Shown here piece after piece: positions 19,881 to 33,700 of a DNA stretch of 64,000 bases. How positions within the stretch are numbered: position 1 is the first letter of the stretch; each line of letters starts with the position of its first letter. Under the pieces are notes generated by a model, which saw nothing but the letters and a program-made list of their open reading frames with translations, had not been told where the DNA came from and ran no database searches. Origin of the DNA: Taeniopygia guttata (lineage: Eukaryota; Chordata; Aves; Passeriformes; Estrildidae); assembly GCF_048771995.1 (NCBI RefSeq), contig NC_133026.1, positions 99,659,501-99,723,500 of the forward strand, in the 5' to 3' direction. A program made the position numbers and the translations under genes.

Positions 19881-22800
19881 AGAGGGGGAACTGCTCCATT
19901 AGTCAAGCTCTGCAGAACTGTCCCTTAAAGCTAAATACAAGCTGTACTTGTTAGATAGAAGAGCAACAGACAAATCAAAATTACATGCCAACCTCCCTCA
20001 AGCTTAAGTTAATACTGAACTAGATAAATATGATATTTCACTAAACTAAATTAATTTTTTCCCTGCAGTCAAATGTCTAGTACTCTATCTTTTGGTAAAT
20101 GACTGCAGAGAGGTTTTGTGAGGCAAAATAAAGAGGTCCTTGATCCTAACAGTGTTTAGTGAGATCACTGAATCTTCTGTCTCCTCTACTCAGTATTTTG
20201 AAGTCTTTTGCAACTTTTGTAAACAGTTCTAGCAATCCTTTTGTAGGAAAGGAAATACAGTTTGCACAGTTTCTCTGAGGCCAGAAAGTGAGTCAGCAGT
20301 AGGGAGTCAGGAGTTCAGAGCCACAAAACAGTATCCAGTTACTTCCCTGCCACAGTCCAGCATTTGGAAACAGTTTGTGCCAGACCATGGATTCATTAAT
20401 ATTAATGATTATTTCAGGAATAAGTTATTCTGGAAATTAATAGAGACAACATCCAAAGCCACTATGTGATTTGATTTATTAATGGACAATGTTCCTTAAA
20501 TTGGCACCACATAGCAGAAAATACTGCCATCACTGAATTTTCACCATTTCAGTTTTCATAGCAAGTTAAACTATTGAGATTAAAAGTTGTGAAGTGGGAA
20601 AAGACTATATTTTCCCTTAGCTAAACAACAATCCTTACACTTAATATCTTAGCTACATATGACAATGAGAAAGCAGTGATAAATTCTAAGCCCCACAAGG
20701 ATACTTGCTGATACATAACTGAAGTGGTATATTAATCACATTAAGACCTCTAATAAACCTTGGGCATCAAGTCAAAAATATGCTTTGTACTTTGGTTTTA
20801 AACTTTTTTTTTTTTACTTTTAATTAAGTAGCTTGTGCCTTTAGTTCAAGTGTGATTTCAGGGAAGAAGCAGACTGAAATGACTGAGAATTATATTTCTG
20901 CCAGATAGGAATTATCATAGGAGGTTTTCTTCACATTTAAAATTCAGAAATACCAACATTTCCAAAATTGTGAATACCTACCTCTCCGAACACCTCACTG
21001 AAAAAAATTGCAGCTCGAAGTCCAATATTCCTGCTTTTATCTTCCCTCCTCTGTAGGGAAGGGATTCATAATGTTTCCTACAGCATATTTCAAAAGAGTT
21101 CAGGAATTTAGACTCTGCTTTTTCCTTTCTCCTTGGATAGAAGGGCTTTCTCCTGAAAGAATCGGAAGGTGCAAGAAAACTTTCATGGTTTATGAAAGGA
21201 AGGAAATGAAGTAATGATAAACTGCACACACATGAAAGCTACTAGATTCTTCATTCTGGTCATGAAGAAAGCAACTTTGCTCTGTTTGCAGAACATGAGC
21301 ACTGCCTGAGTCAATAAGGTCTCTTACTTCAGTGAAAATTCCTTTTTTGGTAACCAGAGAGTAGGACTTGGTGCATTGTTAGTAAGTGATGCAAAGCAAC
21401 AGGCAAAAAGAGTCAGTGCAAACAAAGAGGCAGCAAACACTTTTCACACCTTCTGCACCTCACTGCTCCCAGCCTTGTCTGCAACAGCAACAAGTGCAGG
21501 TTATGTGAGTTTATGGGAAATAAAACTAAAGTTAAAAACGCCAAGTGGAAAAATCTAGCTGCTTCTCTGCATTCCTGCAGTTAAAAGCCTGTGTTTTCAG
21601 TTTTTCTGTTTCTTGCTAGATAATGTACAGCACTTGTACATAGTTTTCTAAAAGGCAGATAATGCCAAAGCTTTTATTTGCTGCATATGATATACAGCTG
21701 AAGTAAAATCTCTTCTTCCTAAGCATTCTGTTAAAAAAAAAAAAAATCAAACTCATTCCAACTCACAGAATTACAAACTCCTCCAGTTTGACTCAAAGCC
21801 AAAACTTTATTTCCAGATAGAAGTTGGTACAGTAGAAAAAAAAAATCACCTCCCAATATTAAGCCTGTGAAAGATCCAGATTCAGAAGCAATGAAACAAT
21901 TTTAGAAACAACTTCCAGGACACTTCGCCCATTCTGAGAAAGTATCAAAGCTGAGCTAATTTAATTCAAAATGCAAACAGCTGAACAGAGGGCATTGCTC
22001 CAAGATGGAGACTGCTGCACACAGGAACTTCAGCAGATCAAGTTTTAAGTGTTAAGCTGTTGAAAGAACAGCTGCTTAAAAACGTTGCACATTCATAGCA
22101 GGTTAGCTTTTCAGATCGCTGCTGGATTCCCAGATAGTGCCACAGGAAACCATGATGTGTTAGTGCTGTAACAATTGCCTCTGGCTAGAGAAGGCTGCAA
22201 TTTAGGATCTGCACTGTTCAGACATGCACAAACTTTTGTACTACAGATGTTGAAGAAGCAATTCAAACAAAGCAACAATGAGCTATTCCAGTTGTTTTAC
22301 CTTCTTTTAATGCTGGTGTTCCCACCATAGGCAACAAAAATATTCACAGAAGCATTTAAGAGAATTTGCTTTCAAGAGGTGTGCTTGTTTTAATAGAATA
22401 AGTGGTCCTTAAAAGCTGAAAAAATAATTACCATTTCCATGTAAGGGCAGTTAAAATGCAATTCCTTGACAGGGAAAGAAAGACTTTGGCCAACAATTAA
22501 CATGGCAACAATCATTTACGCAGGGGGTGTCAAGAAAAATACAGATAAAACAACGAGGTTATATCAAAACGGGAACTTTCTCATTACTCCCAGAATAGTT
22601 TATTGTTTTCTTCTGAAGGACACGTGACAGTGCTGCAAGCTCCAGGCATTCTCTCCTGTGAGAAATTAGGACAGAACAAGTCCTCCCCTTATCTGGAGCA
22701 GTATGCCCTCTGCCTCCTCCAGCAAATGCTCAGAAGTAGATGGGAAACAACAGGAATTAGGAAAAAAGACAAAGTTTTCCTTAGCTGTCTATTTATTTGT

Positions 22801-24355
22801 AATACCATTACTTAAGAGATGGCCAGAGACCAACCAAAAATTGTATCCATCAGTCCCCTTTAGCACTTGGTTTTAGGCTGTCTTTCCTCTCAAAAGTGAT
22901 CTGAAAGATGCAGCTCCGACTGGCATAGCCACACTCAGAGTGGGAAGGAAAAAAATAAGCACATGAAGGTGAGATTTGCAGCTAAAAGCAAGAGCAATTT
23001 TCCCATATATCAGTGACCTTTGAAGTGAACAGACCCAGCAAAGAGGTCAGAATAGATACCACCAACCATGATACTTCATCTTTTCCACCTTTCTGCTTCT
23101 CTTTTAGCAGATTAGGTCAGTGCAGCTGGTGCACACAGTTAATGGACTCCTGTCTCAGAGGCATGGCAAGAACTATGGGGTCTATAGTGGTCTTTCCCCT
23201 TTCACTCCCACCGATTTCCTCCCCTGCCCCACGTGTTCTCTCTGCACCAGAGCTTCTCTTACTAGGTGGCACCTACTGTCAGGACAGACACATGTCCTGC
23301 ATCTGGTATCACCTTAACAGCTTTCAGCCTTCCTCAAGTTCATGTGCAAGCAAACAAAAACTTCAAAAGCTACACCTGTGAACAATCAAAAACTGGGCTT
23401 TTTTTCCTTCACCAATGTGAGTCTGCATTTTGACACAAGATGCCTAAGGGTACTTCTTCTCCAATTTTTCACACTGTTGAGGAAAAGCTTACTGAATGCT
23501 GGGCATAGCACCAGTTCAATAAACTGCAAGAAGCATTACTTTGTCCTCTGATACAGCTTGTCTTGGGAGATTATAACACTACAAATATTCACTTTAGAGC
23601 ATACACATATGTTATGCAAGATTAGGCAGTGTCCTACTGCTCTCTCTGAAACCAAGGGCAAGAAAATATCCAGCATCGTGTACCATACATGTACCTCAGG
23701 CCCAACTTGACAGCTAGTGTTATCTTGTAACAGCAAAAACTACAGAAGTGGTGGTTTAACCCCTGAAAAAAGCTTCAGCAGGTTCCTTACAAGTCATAGT
23801 CATGAAAGAAGATTATTCAATGCTCAGGCAGAACTGGACATCAGATTCATTAAGAAAATGTATCAGGTTCTTGCACTGTGTGAGCTGTAACAACCTGAAC
23901 ATCCTGAAGATTTGAAAAAAAAAAAATATGAAGAACTACAATGAGAAGGTTTTATTTGTTTCAAGGGAAGTAAGGCTAAATCTTAACCTTCTACGTAGTG
24001 GTTTGCACAATCTCCAATAAGACTTCATGAGAAGAGCCAGTCACTGAAGTAGGGCTGAAGTGCACTATGTAGTTCCATTGTTAGCAGGAGTAAATAGGTA
24101 CATTCACCACAATGTCAGCTTCACACTAATGCCAGAACTGTTAAGGATTAAAACTAACAAATAAACAAACCCCACAGTCCCCATGACCTTATCTTACAGC
24201 CCAGTCTGTTTAGAATGCAAGTAGATAGCCATGAAAAACAAACAACAACAAAACACCAAAACAAACAAGAAAATAACCACACAAAACCCCCAATGTCCTG
24301 ATTGGTGCAAAAAAAATATTCCATTGGTTACAAAGCATAAAGATTTCCAAGTATA
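19881..24355. other. Intergenic downstream of CIDEA
   Basis: AT-rich sequence with short chance frames and small poly-A or poly-T runs (for example about 21731-21746). An A/C-rich tract lies at about 24225-24290. I see no gene or nameable repeat. Confidence 0.6.
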
Positions 24356-24361
24356 TTTATT
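24356..24361 (-). terminator. Candidate CIDEA polyadenylation signal
   Basis: AATAAA on the minus strand, 260 bp past the CIDEA stop codon. It would give a short 3' UTR. A second AATAAA lies further on, near 23950, so the site actually used is uncertain. Confidence 0.35.
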
Positions 24362-24620
24362 CTTAATTTTGAATTTCTGGGGCAAAAACCTGCCCTCTCT
24401 CTCCTTTTGCCAGATTCTCAGACATTAGGCACCCATCTTTTTGTGGTGTTAAGAGCCTGTGAACATCCAACACTTCATGGCTAAGGCCCACAGGCACTCC
24501 CAAACAGGAAAAATGCTAGTTCACAGCAGTGCACATCCCCCTACTATAACAGTGTTACAATCAGAACTGGACAAGAAAATGTCTTTAAGAGAAAGGATTC
24601 GACATCAGAAGCTGTGGTCA

Positions 24621-24753
24621 CTACTCCCGCCTGGATCTCGTGCACATGTCTTCTTCATCATATTCACCCAGCAACTGCAACATATACGTTCCAGTATAGA
24701 GCAGAAACTGGCCAGTTATTTGTGCTGCATGGGATATCAGCTGGATCACTTTC
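24621..24753 (-). CDS. CIDEA: CIDEA coding exon 5
   Basis: After a TTCTTCCAG acceptor the exon reads KVIQLISHAAQITGQF and LLYTGTYMLQLLGEYDEED, ending RSRRE then TAG at 24623-24621. The tail is shorter than the human KEERPSLRSQAKGRFTCG end. Confidence 0.95.
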
Positions 24754-27700
24754 CTGGAAGAAAAGTAATTTGTTTAAGAAGAAATCACCAGCAAGATTAC
24801 ATTACCCCTTTCCACCCACAACATTATGATGAGTTAAGTCAATATATTTAAAAACCCCACTCATTCCTTCTCACTTCTGAGAGGGTGGTCTTTTTTGGAC
24901 CTTCTTTAGAGAAAATAATTGATTGACAAAAAACTATTGACTTGTTGGCAGGACCAGAAATCACATTCAACAAAGCAGAGTGACATCCTGCTAGATGCTT
25001 ACAGGCTTCTGCAAAGCCATTACTCAAACCATCACAGTACCACAGAAAACAGCTTTGCCTGGGAGCAGCATTCCTGCAGCATGTCTCACCTTTGTCATTC
25101 ACTAATACAACCCTGTATGTATCTTCAAGCCACAGATCAAACCCGATTAGATCTGAAGCTGAACAATCAATCACATTACAGTGGGTACTCAAAAGCAAAA
25201 CAGGTGAAACAGGAAAATTACTGCTGGCCAAGCTGCAAACCTTAAGAATTCTCAGTTCACAACTATTTTATTTTCTAAAAACAAAATATATCAAATCAGC
25301 ATTCAAGTATATAGTGCTGCGTAAGAATCAGATAACATCAGGTAAGCATCAGAGGTTGACAATGTAAATTGTGGATCTTCACAGGGGAAGAGATAGTGAT
25401 ACTTGAATGTTCATTCATTAAATTTAGTTGTAACTGCATCTTCCATTCTGCAAGAAACAACAGGGACACAAATACTGAGAGCTACATTTGAGTCTCATCC
25501 CCCAGAAATTAGGAGGACATTTGAGTAGGATGCTGAGGCATTGGGAAGCAGTACAAAAAAACCTGAAACCATTCCAAAACTGGAATGGGATCAATTTCTG
25601 AAGATACAGAAACCAGATCAGTCTCTCTTCTGAATTAAAAAAAAAAAAAAAATTTCTGAATTCTTGTCTAAGAAAACATGCAGCTGTGAACCCTCTGCTA
25701 TTATTCACTTGCTCTTTGAGCTTGAGCAGAGAAGGAAAAGTCTTCCTACAAATTCATTTTTAACCCCACTGTCATTCATGAAAGGTTTGCAGTTGAAATC
25801 CAATGCCTCAACATAGCAGAGTACCCTGTACTTAGAGCCTGTGAAGCCTTTAAAGAACACTGTACCCTTATTCATGCCTCCCACACGTGCCATTGCAGCC
25901 TGTTCTTCCTCCGCCACACAGAACAGGCCCAAGAGCTTTGCAGTTGCAAAGAAAGCTGCACCTGGTGCTGGGCTTTGGAGCAGCTGCAGCGTGTCACTTG
26001 CACACAGCAGCAGTTGCCACTTAAGCCACGAAGCAAGTTATTTGTTGAACTGGACATTCGATCCTTCAGTTGAACACTACAGGGAAACACCAGGAGGGGA
26101 AATGCGCTAATCAGACCTGGCAGGTTTCCAGCCCCTCCCACCAGGAACAGCTGCAGCATTTTTCAGTCCTTTCCCTCCACACTCCACATGTGGGCTCGGG
26201 GAGAGGGCATCAGAGTTAGCAATCTGGAACTCATTAGCAGGGGGACTGCACCAGGATCCTGACTTCGTCTGTCTCTGATTTCAACAGCAAGTAGAGACAG
26301 GCCATGTCACTGTTGTGTTCAAGGGTACCCAAGGTTATGTCTTCTGTCACCCTGTTCTTTGCTAGCAGACTGTCATCCCACTCTGACAGTGACATTTCCA
26401 TTACAGCTCGACTCTGCAACATAACAGAGCTTCCAGAAGAACTCCACAGCTACTTCAGCTGTTTGCCAGCACCGCTCCTTTCTCACCAGCTGCCCTGTCT
26501 TGGCAGGGAGGCAGAATTGTCACTTCAAACTCTCCTTAGCAGCACCAGTTCCAGTGCTGATACTCACTTTCATAGCAGGCAGCCAGAGATCAGAGTTTGT
26601 TTTGGCTCGAGAGAGTTTGACAAACATAAGAACTGGAGGACTGCAGCTGTCCAAGGGCAAACCTCTGCTTTGAAGAAACCCTAAAGAAGTCAGTGTTACA
26701 GGTGGGTGTAGCATATAGCTGGATAATCACTTCATCCTGACCAGAGAGGAATCTTGTCTCCAGCCACACCAGCTGTAGCCTGAAAGATTAAGGACCACCC
26801 AAGTAAAGTGCAAGAGGTCAGTGAGACTGAAGGACAGGGAATAAGATCAGCATTACCGTGCTAATCTGCATCAGGAGAGGAAGGACTGCTTAAAGACTGT
26901 TTCATCTAAAGGCCACATGTCACTCAGGACAAGTCAAAACTTCACCGATGACATACACATCTGTCTGTTAGATCTGGTCCTCAAGTAATAAAATGCAGCA
27001 CACCATTGTGTCTCAACCAGTATTCTAAAAGTCAGGTAGATTAACTTGGGGTTGCAGCTTAAACAACTGTCCAACACAGCACCCCTAGGAAGAGGTCTGA
27101 ACTCAAGAGTCTCCTTGAGCTGGGGTAGAATGCAGCTGATCATGACAAGGCACCCACTTTCAACTCATTGCTGAAAACAGTGAATTGGACAGGTATTATT
27201 TTGCCCCTGAATAAGACAGCTTTTCCCAACAGCCAGTTCTACCAAACTCAGAGCCCACAGCAGATCAGTCCTGCAGGAGACAGTGGTCCTTGACAGGCTC
27301 CCTTAGCTAGCCTAGAGACCACACCAGCTGGCTTAAGAACAGTGATATCACAGAGTCTTACTACAGATAACATATCCACATTAGCAGAGTAGAGGGTCAT
27401 CTCTCTTCCATTTTCCTTTGCCTCCATGTAGCTCTAGTGGTGAATCTGGCAATCAGGAACTGCAATGTCTAAGCAAGCTTTAAGACCCCAGACATTAGAT
27501 CTCAAATTCCTTTCATTTCATCCCCTTGAAGTCTCCTCTTCAAAGAGCTTCTTTCCCCAGCCTCCCACATTGTTCAGACAAACAAGTCAAGGAAGTGTGA
27601 GGAAATACTCTCAGCAGAACAAAGAAACCCTGCTTACACCCTTTCAATAAATACAAGCTGATTAGAGTTTTGCCGAGGCAGAAACTTTCCATCATAAAAA

Positions 27701-30700
27701 GCCACAGGAAGTTTTTTACCAGTCAGCTATCCACCTTACGAATAAAGAGTCAGAATATCAGCCAGTAGGCAAGAAATAAAAATACTGATTTTATAAACAC
27801 ACCTGCTTCACAGAACTAATAGCAAACACAGATTTTTATATTAGCACGTACACTTGCCCAGTAGTGGAAAAACACTCACCTCAATACACTTTTTGCTCCC
27901 ATGCATTTGATGTCATATGAGATAGAGTAGATCTCATAGAAGGTTGCCTTGATGTTTAAGCAGCCAATAAAATCCTTGGGGTTCAGTTTATACAGATCAA
28001 ATGTGATGTTAGCTACTCCCATTTTCTTCTTTTTTCTCACAGCAACAACTCCGTTCTTTGTCTGATTTAAAAAGAGAGAGACAGTTTGTACCACAACGCA
28101 GGAAACTATAGCAAGACAATTGTTAACAGTGCTGCTCTGCAGAAGCAGCTTTGCTTATTCCAGTCTTGGGGCTAGTTCTTGGTCAATTCTAAACTGGAAT
28201 TAAAAGCATTAGCACACAGAAGAGGAGGTCTGTAGCTCATGAATTGTTTTTCAAGTCCTGAACAGGCTTCTGAAGTTTTTCAGACACTAAAATTCTAGAG
28301 TCACAGAGCACCTCCTGAATATTTGTTTTCTGTAGTAGGGCTTTTTCAGAGTACACTGAAGCCACAGGTAATACCACTGGACCATCTTCCTGCCATTTAT
28401 TTATCCTGGTACATTCTGGTTTCTCTGGCACAGCGAGGTTAAGCCACCAAATAACCAGGATGACACCAGGTCCTTCTGCTTAGGAACACAATACAGATGA
28501 GCACGCTTGGAGACAGCTACAAAGATGACATCTGTAAAAAGTCAGGGACTCATTTCAAAACCTGGCTCACAACATCTTTCTTCCCACTAAAAAGAAACAG
28601 GGAGGGAACCACTGCTGACTAGGCCAAGGGTTTAATAATGAGATTTTAGGAGGAAAAACAAAGGAGAAGGAGAATAGAAAGTCATCTTCCACCTTCCTCT
28701 ATTGGAAGCAGCCCTTGTCTGCTGCAGGGCGTGTGCTTCGAGAAAGGAAAACCAAAATAAAACAGCAAAGAGATCCCACATTCACAGAGACATCTAGTGG
28801 ATACACGGGATCCTCTGCTCAGCACATTCCACTCAAGGTTAACGACCTGGCAGCTGCCAGGCTGTTTTCTGCATGCTAAATGAAGCAATAAAGTTGTGTA
28901 AGACTGGGCCTTTTTGGACTTGACACTCCAGCCCTCAGACAGTGTCATGATAAGTCAGACAAAGTTAAACACAGCAGTATATCATTAGCCAGCAATTCTA
29001 TGCCTGTTCTACTTTGATAACCTCCAAGCTCCAGCAACAGGGTCCCCTATCAACAACAGCTTTGGGCATGTATGAGCAGCCGGTATGCTTGGAAGCATCT
29101 CCCCACACCCCTCCCCCATTAGCACCCAGAATATTTGGATAAAGTAGGACAGGGCTGGTGCTGCACTCCAGGTGATTGGTGAAGCTGCGACAATCCCTCT
29201 GTTGTCACTCAGCACATTCTGAAGAGGGGCTGCCTTCAAACTTGTGCTGCTGCAATACCAGACAGAAGACAGGAGCAAGGTGGAGTCACACCCTGGCTGC
29301 AATTCCTTTTCTGCCCTTGGAGCTCATGCCCCAGGTGCAGAGCTTGAAAAACTAGTGAGTTATTTGGGGGGGAAATGCACAGGTTGCCCACACTGCAACA
29401 GGAGACTGGGAAAACGGGGCCCCATGATCGAGCTGTACATGTGCAGGCACAAAAGTTGTGTCCCTGCTTACAGCCAGCTCTACAGCTGGTAGAAAAAAAT
29501 CTGATGCCAGCTTTTCAGCAAAAAGCATCTAATGGAAAAACAGTTATGAGTTTGATTCTATGTTATTGATGTACAGATTACTATTTCCCCATAAAAGAAA
29601 TAATTGAATACTGAATTTATATTATTAGAATGCTAAAGCATGCCAGTTATAATAAATCTTAAATATCTTGAAGCATGCAGACTAACATTAGGTTCTGATG
29701 CCAACTTCTGGCTATTTGCAAAATTAAACAAGGCCCATTTTTCTAACTATCATTAACTACTACTGCCTTCAGATGGCAGAACTTGCTTTATATTACTTTA
29801 TTTGAGCATTTTTACAGTCTAAAGCTAATCTTTAATGACACTATTTTTTAACTTCATGGAGTCAAAGTCCTAATTTTCTTTATGTTACAAAAAAGCTCAA
29901 AACCAAATATTTCTGAGCTTCTTCAAAAGCAGGCTATTTTCCCTGTAAGTCTTTTCAGTTGTAATGTTTTACTTCAGTTCCTGATGGATTTTGCGAACAG
30001 ATCTATGTATAAACAAGGGACAATAAGAAATAGGAACTTGATTTTTCATCCAGGAAGGCTCAACAAGGAGTTTACACCATGCCTCTTGAGAGGAATTTTT
30101 CTTCCTCTTCTCCCCTCTTTCCAGCAGTTCTAGCAGCCACAAACATTCCTCCATCCATTTCTACTCAGATGAAAGAGAAGTAGTCGACACTTACTGGTGT
30201 CCATTTCTGCCCATTTTCTAGAACCATGAAATGTGTATTGTCATCCAGGGACTTGAAGAAATCTTCTGTATCCACAACTGTGCCATCTTCCTCCAATACC
30301 AGAGTAACTATTCCAGCAGTTATAAAGAAGGCATCTAAAGTCTGAAAAAAAAAAAAAAACAAAACAACAAAACCAGGAGATTTTAGCATTCTACAGAGCT
30401 ACTAATTTAATATTGAGAGTTTGAAATATTCTCCTGAACTTCCCCAGTAATGGCTTTCTAGAAGAACAAGAGTCTGTGTGTCTTTCTGGGATACTGTATT
30501 TCCCTGTAAGCTACTATTTGCTATACCTTGCTGAGGAGCTCTTGCAGGCTGCTTGCAACAATTCCTTTCCGGCTGCTTCGGGAGGCATTGGACACACGGA
30601 AAGGGCGCCCTGCAGGCATGAGAGGAGGGAACAGGGTCTGTCTTGTTACTGCTCCTACAGATGCTCCCATGGATATGAAAGATCTAAGACAAATAAAAAT

Positions 30701-33700
30701 TCAACAGAGTTACAAAAACAGTCGTGTCAAGTACTGCAAGAAGGAGAAAGACTGTTGATAATCACATTATACAAGTAATTCACAGATCACATTAAGACTC
30801 TTGGACCTTAATTTCAAAACCAAATACTGCATGGCCCTATAGATATGTTATCTCTCTCTTGCCCATGACATTTGAAAAGACTTAAAATTAATACAAACAC
30901 CTCTAGCTCGGCTGACATCAAGGTCACAATCACAGTGAAGCTGATGGGATGTAAAACTGAATTTAAAAGGCAGCAGCTCTGACTGCATTCAATTACTTAA
31001 CTCATTCTCTTTATTTACAAGGTAAACACTCAATGAGATACATAATTAGTTGAAATCAATCTTGTGTGTTAAGATAGGGGTTTGTTTTAGGGAGATTGAA
31101 CATATTACCCATATTCAAAACACCCATCGGCAGAATGCAAGCAGAGCTTTGTAATACAGTTACACGTGACTTTGAAGAGTCAAGACATTTGTTTGTAAAT
31201 TATGTCTGTAGCCTATAAAACTCCATCTGGTTTTGAAAAACACAAAATAAGAGGCTTGTATAAGGAGTTAAATGCAATAAAAGTTAATATCCAAGTACAT
31301 AAATACATAGTGTTTGCTGCCAGCAAGGCTGGAAGAATTAAATCACTTTTAGAAAGAGATTTTACATTTTTCTGGGCAATTGCATATTCACCTTTGGTAA
31401 ACCAAGCACATAACACCGGTAACAGCCTACTCCCACACCAATGTACAGATCTGCTCTCATCTACACTTAGTGACAACCTTTTCTGCCAAATCATAAGGGC
31501 TAAGTTAATAGTCAGCTTGCCAAAAATGGCATTCTGCCTGACACCTGGGAAGGGCTGATTGCCAAGTCTTTTAAAGGGAGGCAATATTTTGTCTCCCACT
31601 CTCCTGGACTTTACCCTTTGTATATAGCTTTGGCTCCTTCATACTGAATTGCTCAGGGGTGGGGAAGGGATGCATCCTCGTTTTGTTCTCCCACATAGGT
31701 GTAAAAAGTCAATTTTATGTAGGAAAATCTATTCTCAGACATTTTCACTGAGGGTAGAGTGAACTGCCAGCCTTTATCTGCAGCCAGAGAGTAATTATAG
31801 GACTTCATAGAACGACAATGAGATGGTATAAAGTTACTCAACTTATGATGTCCCAGTCACACCTTTTATGCAAATCTAACTGTGAAGAATAAATATCTTC
31901 TTCACACCTCTTATCTTGTTGATAAGCATATTTTTGGAATGCACAGAATGTCATTTTGTGCTTGACCAGATTCAGATTTCAGCAAATAATTTGTTTACTG
32001 ACCTCATTCTGAACCACTCTTCTGGGCTATCACTTTTCCTCTAAACAATAAGTTTATACCTTCTGAAAAAACTCCTTGGCATTATTGGAAGTTTATTTTT
32101 TTTAAAGGAGGAGAATGTTCAGCAGTGTTGTTCCAGCTCATGCCCTTACTTTGTTGCTCATCTTGGCTATACAGCAAGTCCCTGGCTTTCACCATTTGGC
32201 ATTTATACACACATGGCTAATGGAAACCTCTGTCCTTCCTGTGACAAAGCTGGTGAGGATAAGCAGCCAGCTTGGCTTTCAAGAAACAAGCACTGTTTCA
32301 TTAAAGATCTAATAAGCACTATTCCTCCTGGAAAAGGGTGAGGGCCAGGGAGGAGGACAAGGAGACATCACTGAGAAGGGCATTGAAGCTCCACAGAAGG
32401 GAAGCCTGCTAGGGCAGGACCTGTTTGTCAATCTCTCTTCTGACTAAGCTAATTGGCCCCCAATCACCCCACTGGTCGTGGGTAGCTCATATTCTGAGCA
32501 CTGAGTCTCTCCCTCGGGAAGGAAGCCTGCTCATCTGCTTTGGGGCTGCTGACATCACTTCACAGGGCACCCTGATGTCAAAAAGTTCAGCACTGGGGTT
32601 TCAAGAGCTTTCACAGCTCATTACACCTCATTGCCTCTCAAATTTGAAAACTTGAGTGTAGAATAGTAATGTGAGTGATATATATCTGAGTACTCCAATT
32701 TTTTTTTTTTTTTCAAGTGAGGACAGTAAATATCAGTCCCATTGAAAATTTTCTTTCCCACTACTTAAGCCAAGCTGTCATTCACAAAAGAAAAATCATA
32801 AGGGTAACAGCCAAAACATACATGCTGACAAAGAATGAGAAATGTTAGGGACATAGCCCATGGGTAGGACTTGAGCTAACAGGGTTCATCCCAGTCAACT
32901 TTACAAGCCATATTTTGAAGCTCAGAGCAGAAATTTCTCAAGGAGTCAGGATCAGCCACCTCACACTGCTGCCTAGTTCTGTCTAAAGTCAGAGCAATAA
33001 AACAAACAGATTAATAAACCGAGGCTTACATTATTGCCACCAGACAGTCACTTAACAGGAAAGATCTTAAGAAGTTACTTAACAGTGGTTAAATAGAAGT
33101 TAATTAACAGTATTTCACCTACATTTTGGTAATGTAAATATCTTTAAACTAAACCTGGTTATAAAGAAGTGAGTCTGGGCTCCAGGGCAGGTTGAGGTTT
33201 CAGCTAATGAGGAGACAAAAGGCAGGATGATGAAAAGCAGCCAGATAAACAGACTGTGAGCTCTTCCATTTCTGGGCCTGTTACTGAAAGCTTGTTTTTA
33301 TTTTGTATCCTACTCTCCTTCCTAAATCATAGGCTCAAACAGGCCAGCCTACATTCACAGCTCTTAGAAAGATCCATTGCTGTACCTGTCCTCAAAACAT
33401 AGACAAACCAATTCCTGATACAGGAATTCCTCTGCTAGACTGGAGTTACCAAAAATAATTTCCTATTAAAAGCTGATCAAGCTAAGTCATGATAACAAGT
33501 GGTAGAAAGGAGCTAAGGTGCAGTTGGTTTTACTAGAAAGTTGAGTGACACGTTGAGTACAGACAAATTCACTATTGCTTTATTAATCTTTAAAGCCAAA
33601 AGGATCAAGTCCTAGCTCTTCTCTGAAGGAAGAAGGAATCCCATATCTGTGGAAAATACAAAAATATTATATAACTGAAAGATCAAATACCTTCAAACTC

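Noticed and set aside
25705-25932. 75-codon minus-strand frame first considered as the last CIDEA exon
   Set aside because: No CIDEA C-terminal text. The true last exon, with ITGQFLLYTGTYM, is at 24753-24621.
31653-31841. Possible extra CIDEA exon (minus-strand frame ending GEQNEDASLPHP)
   Set aside because: Exon 2 at 30683-30527 already accounts for the human exon 2 content with correct phase and total length.
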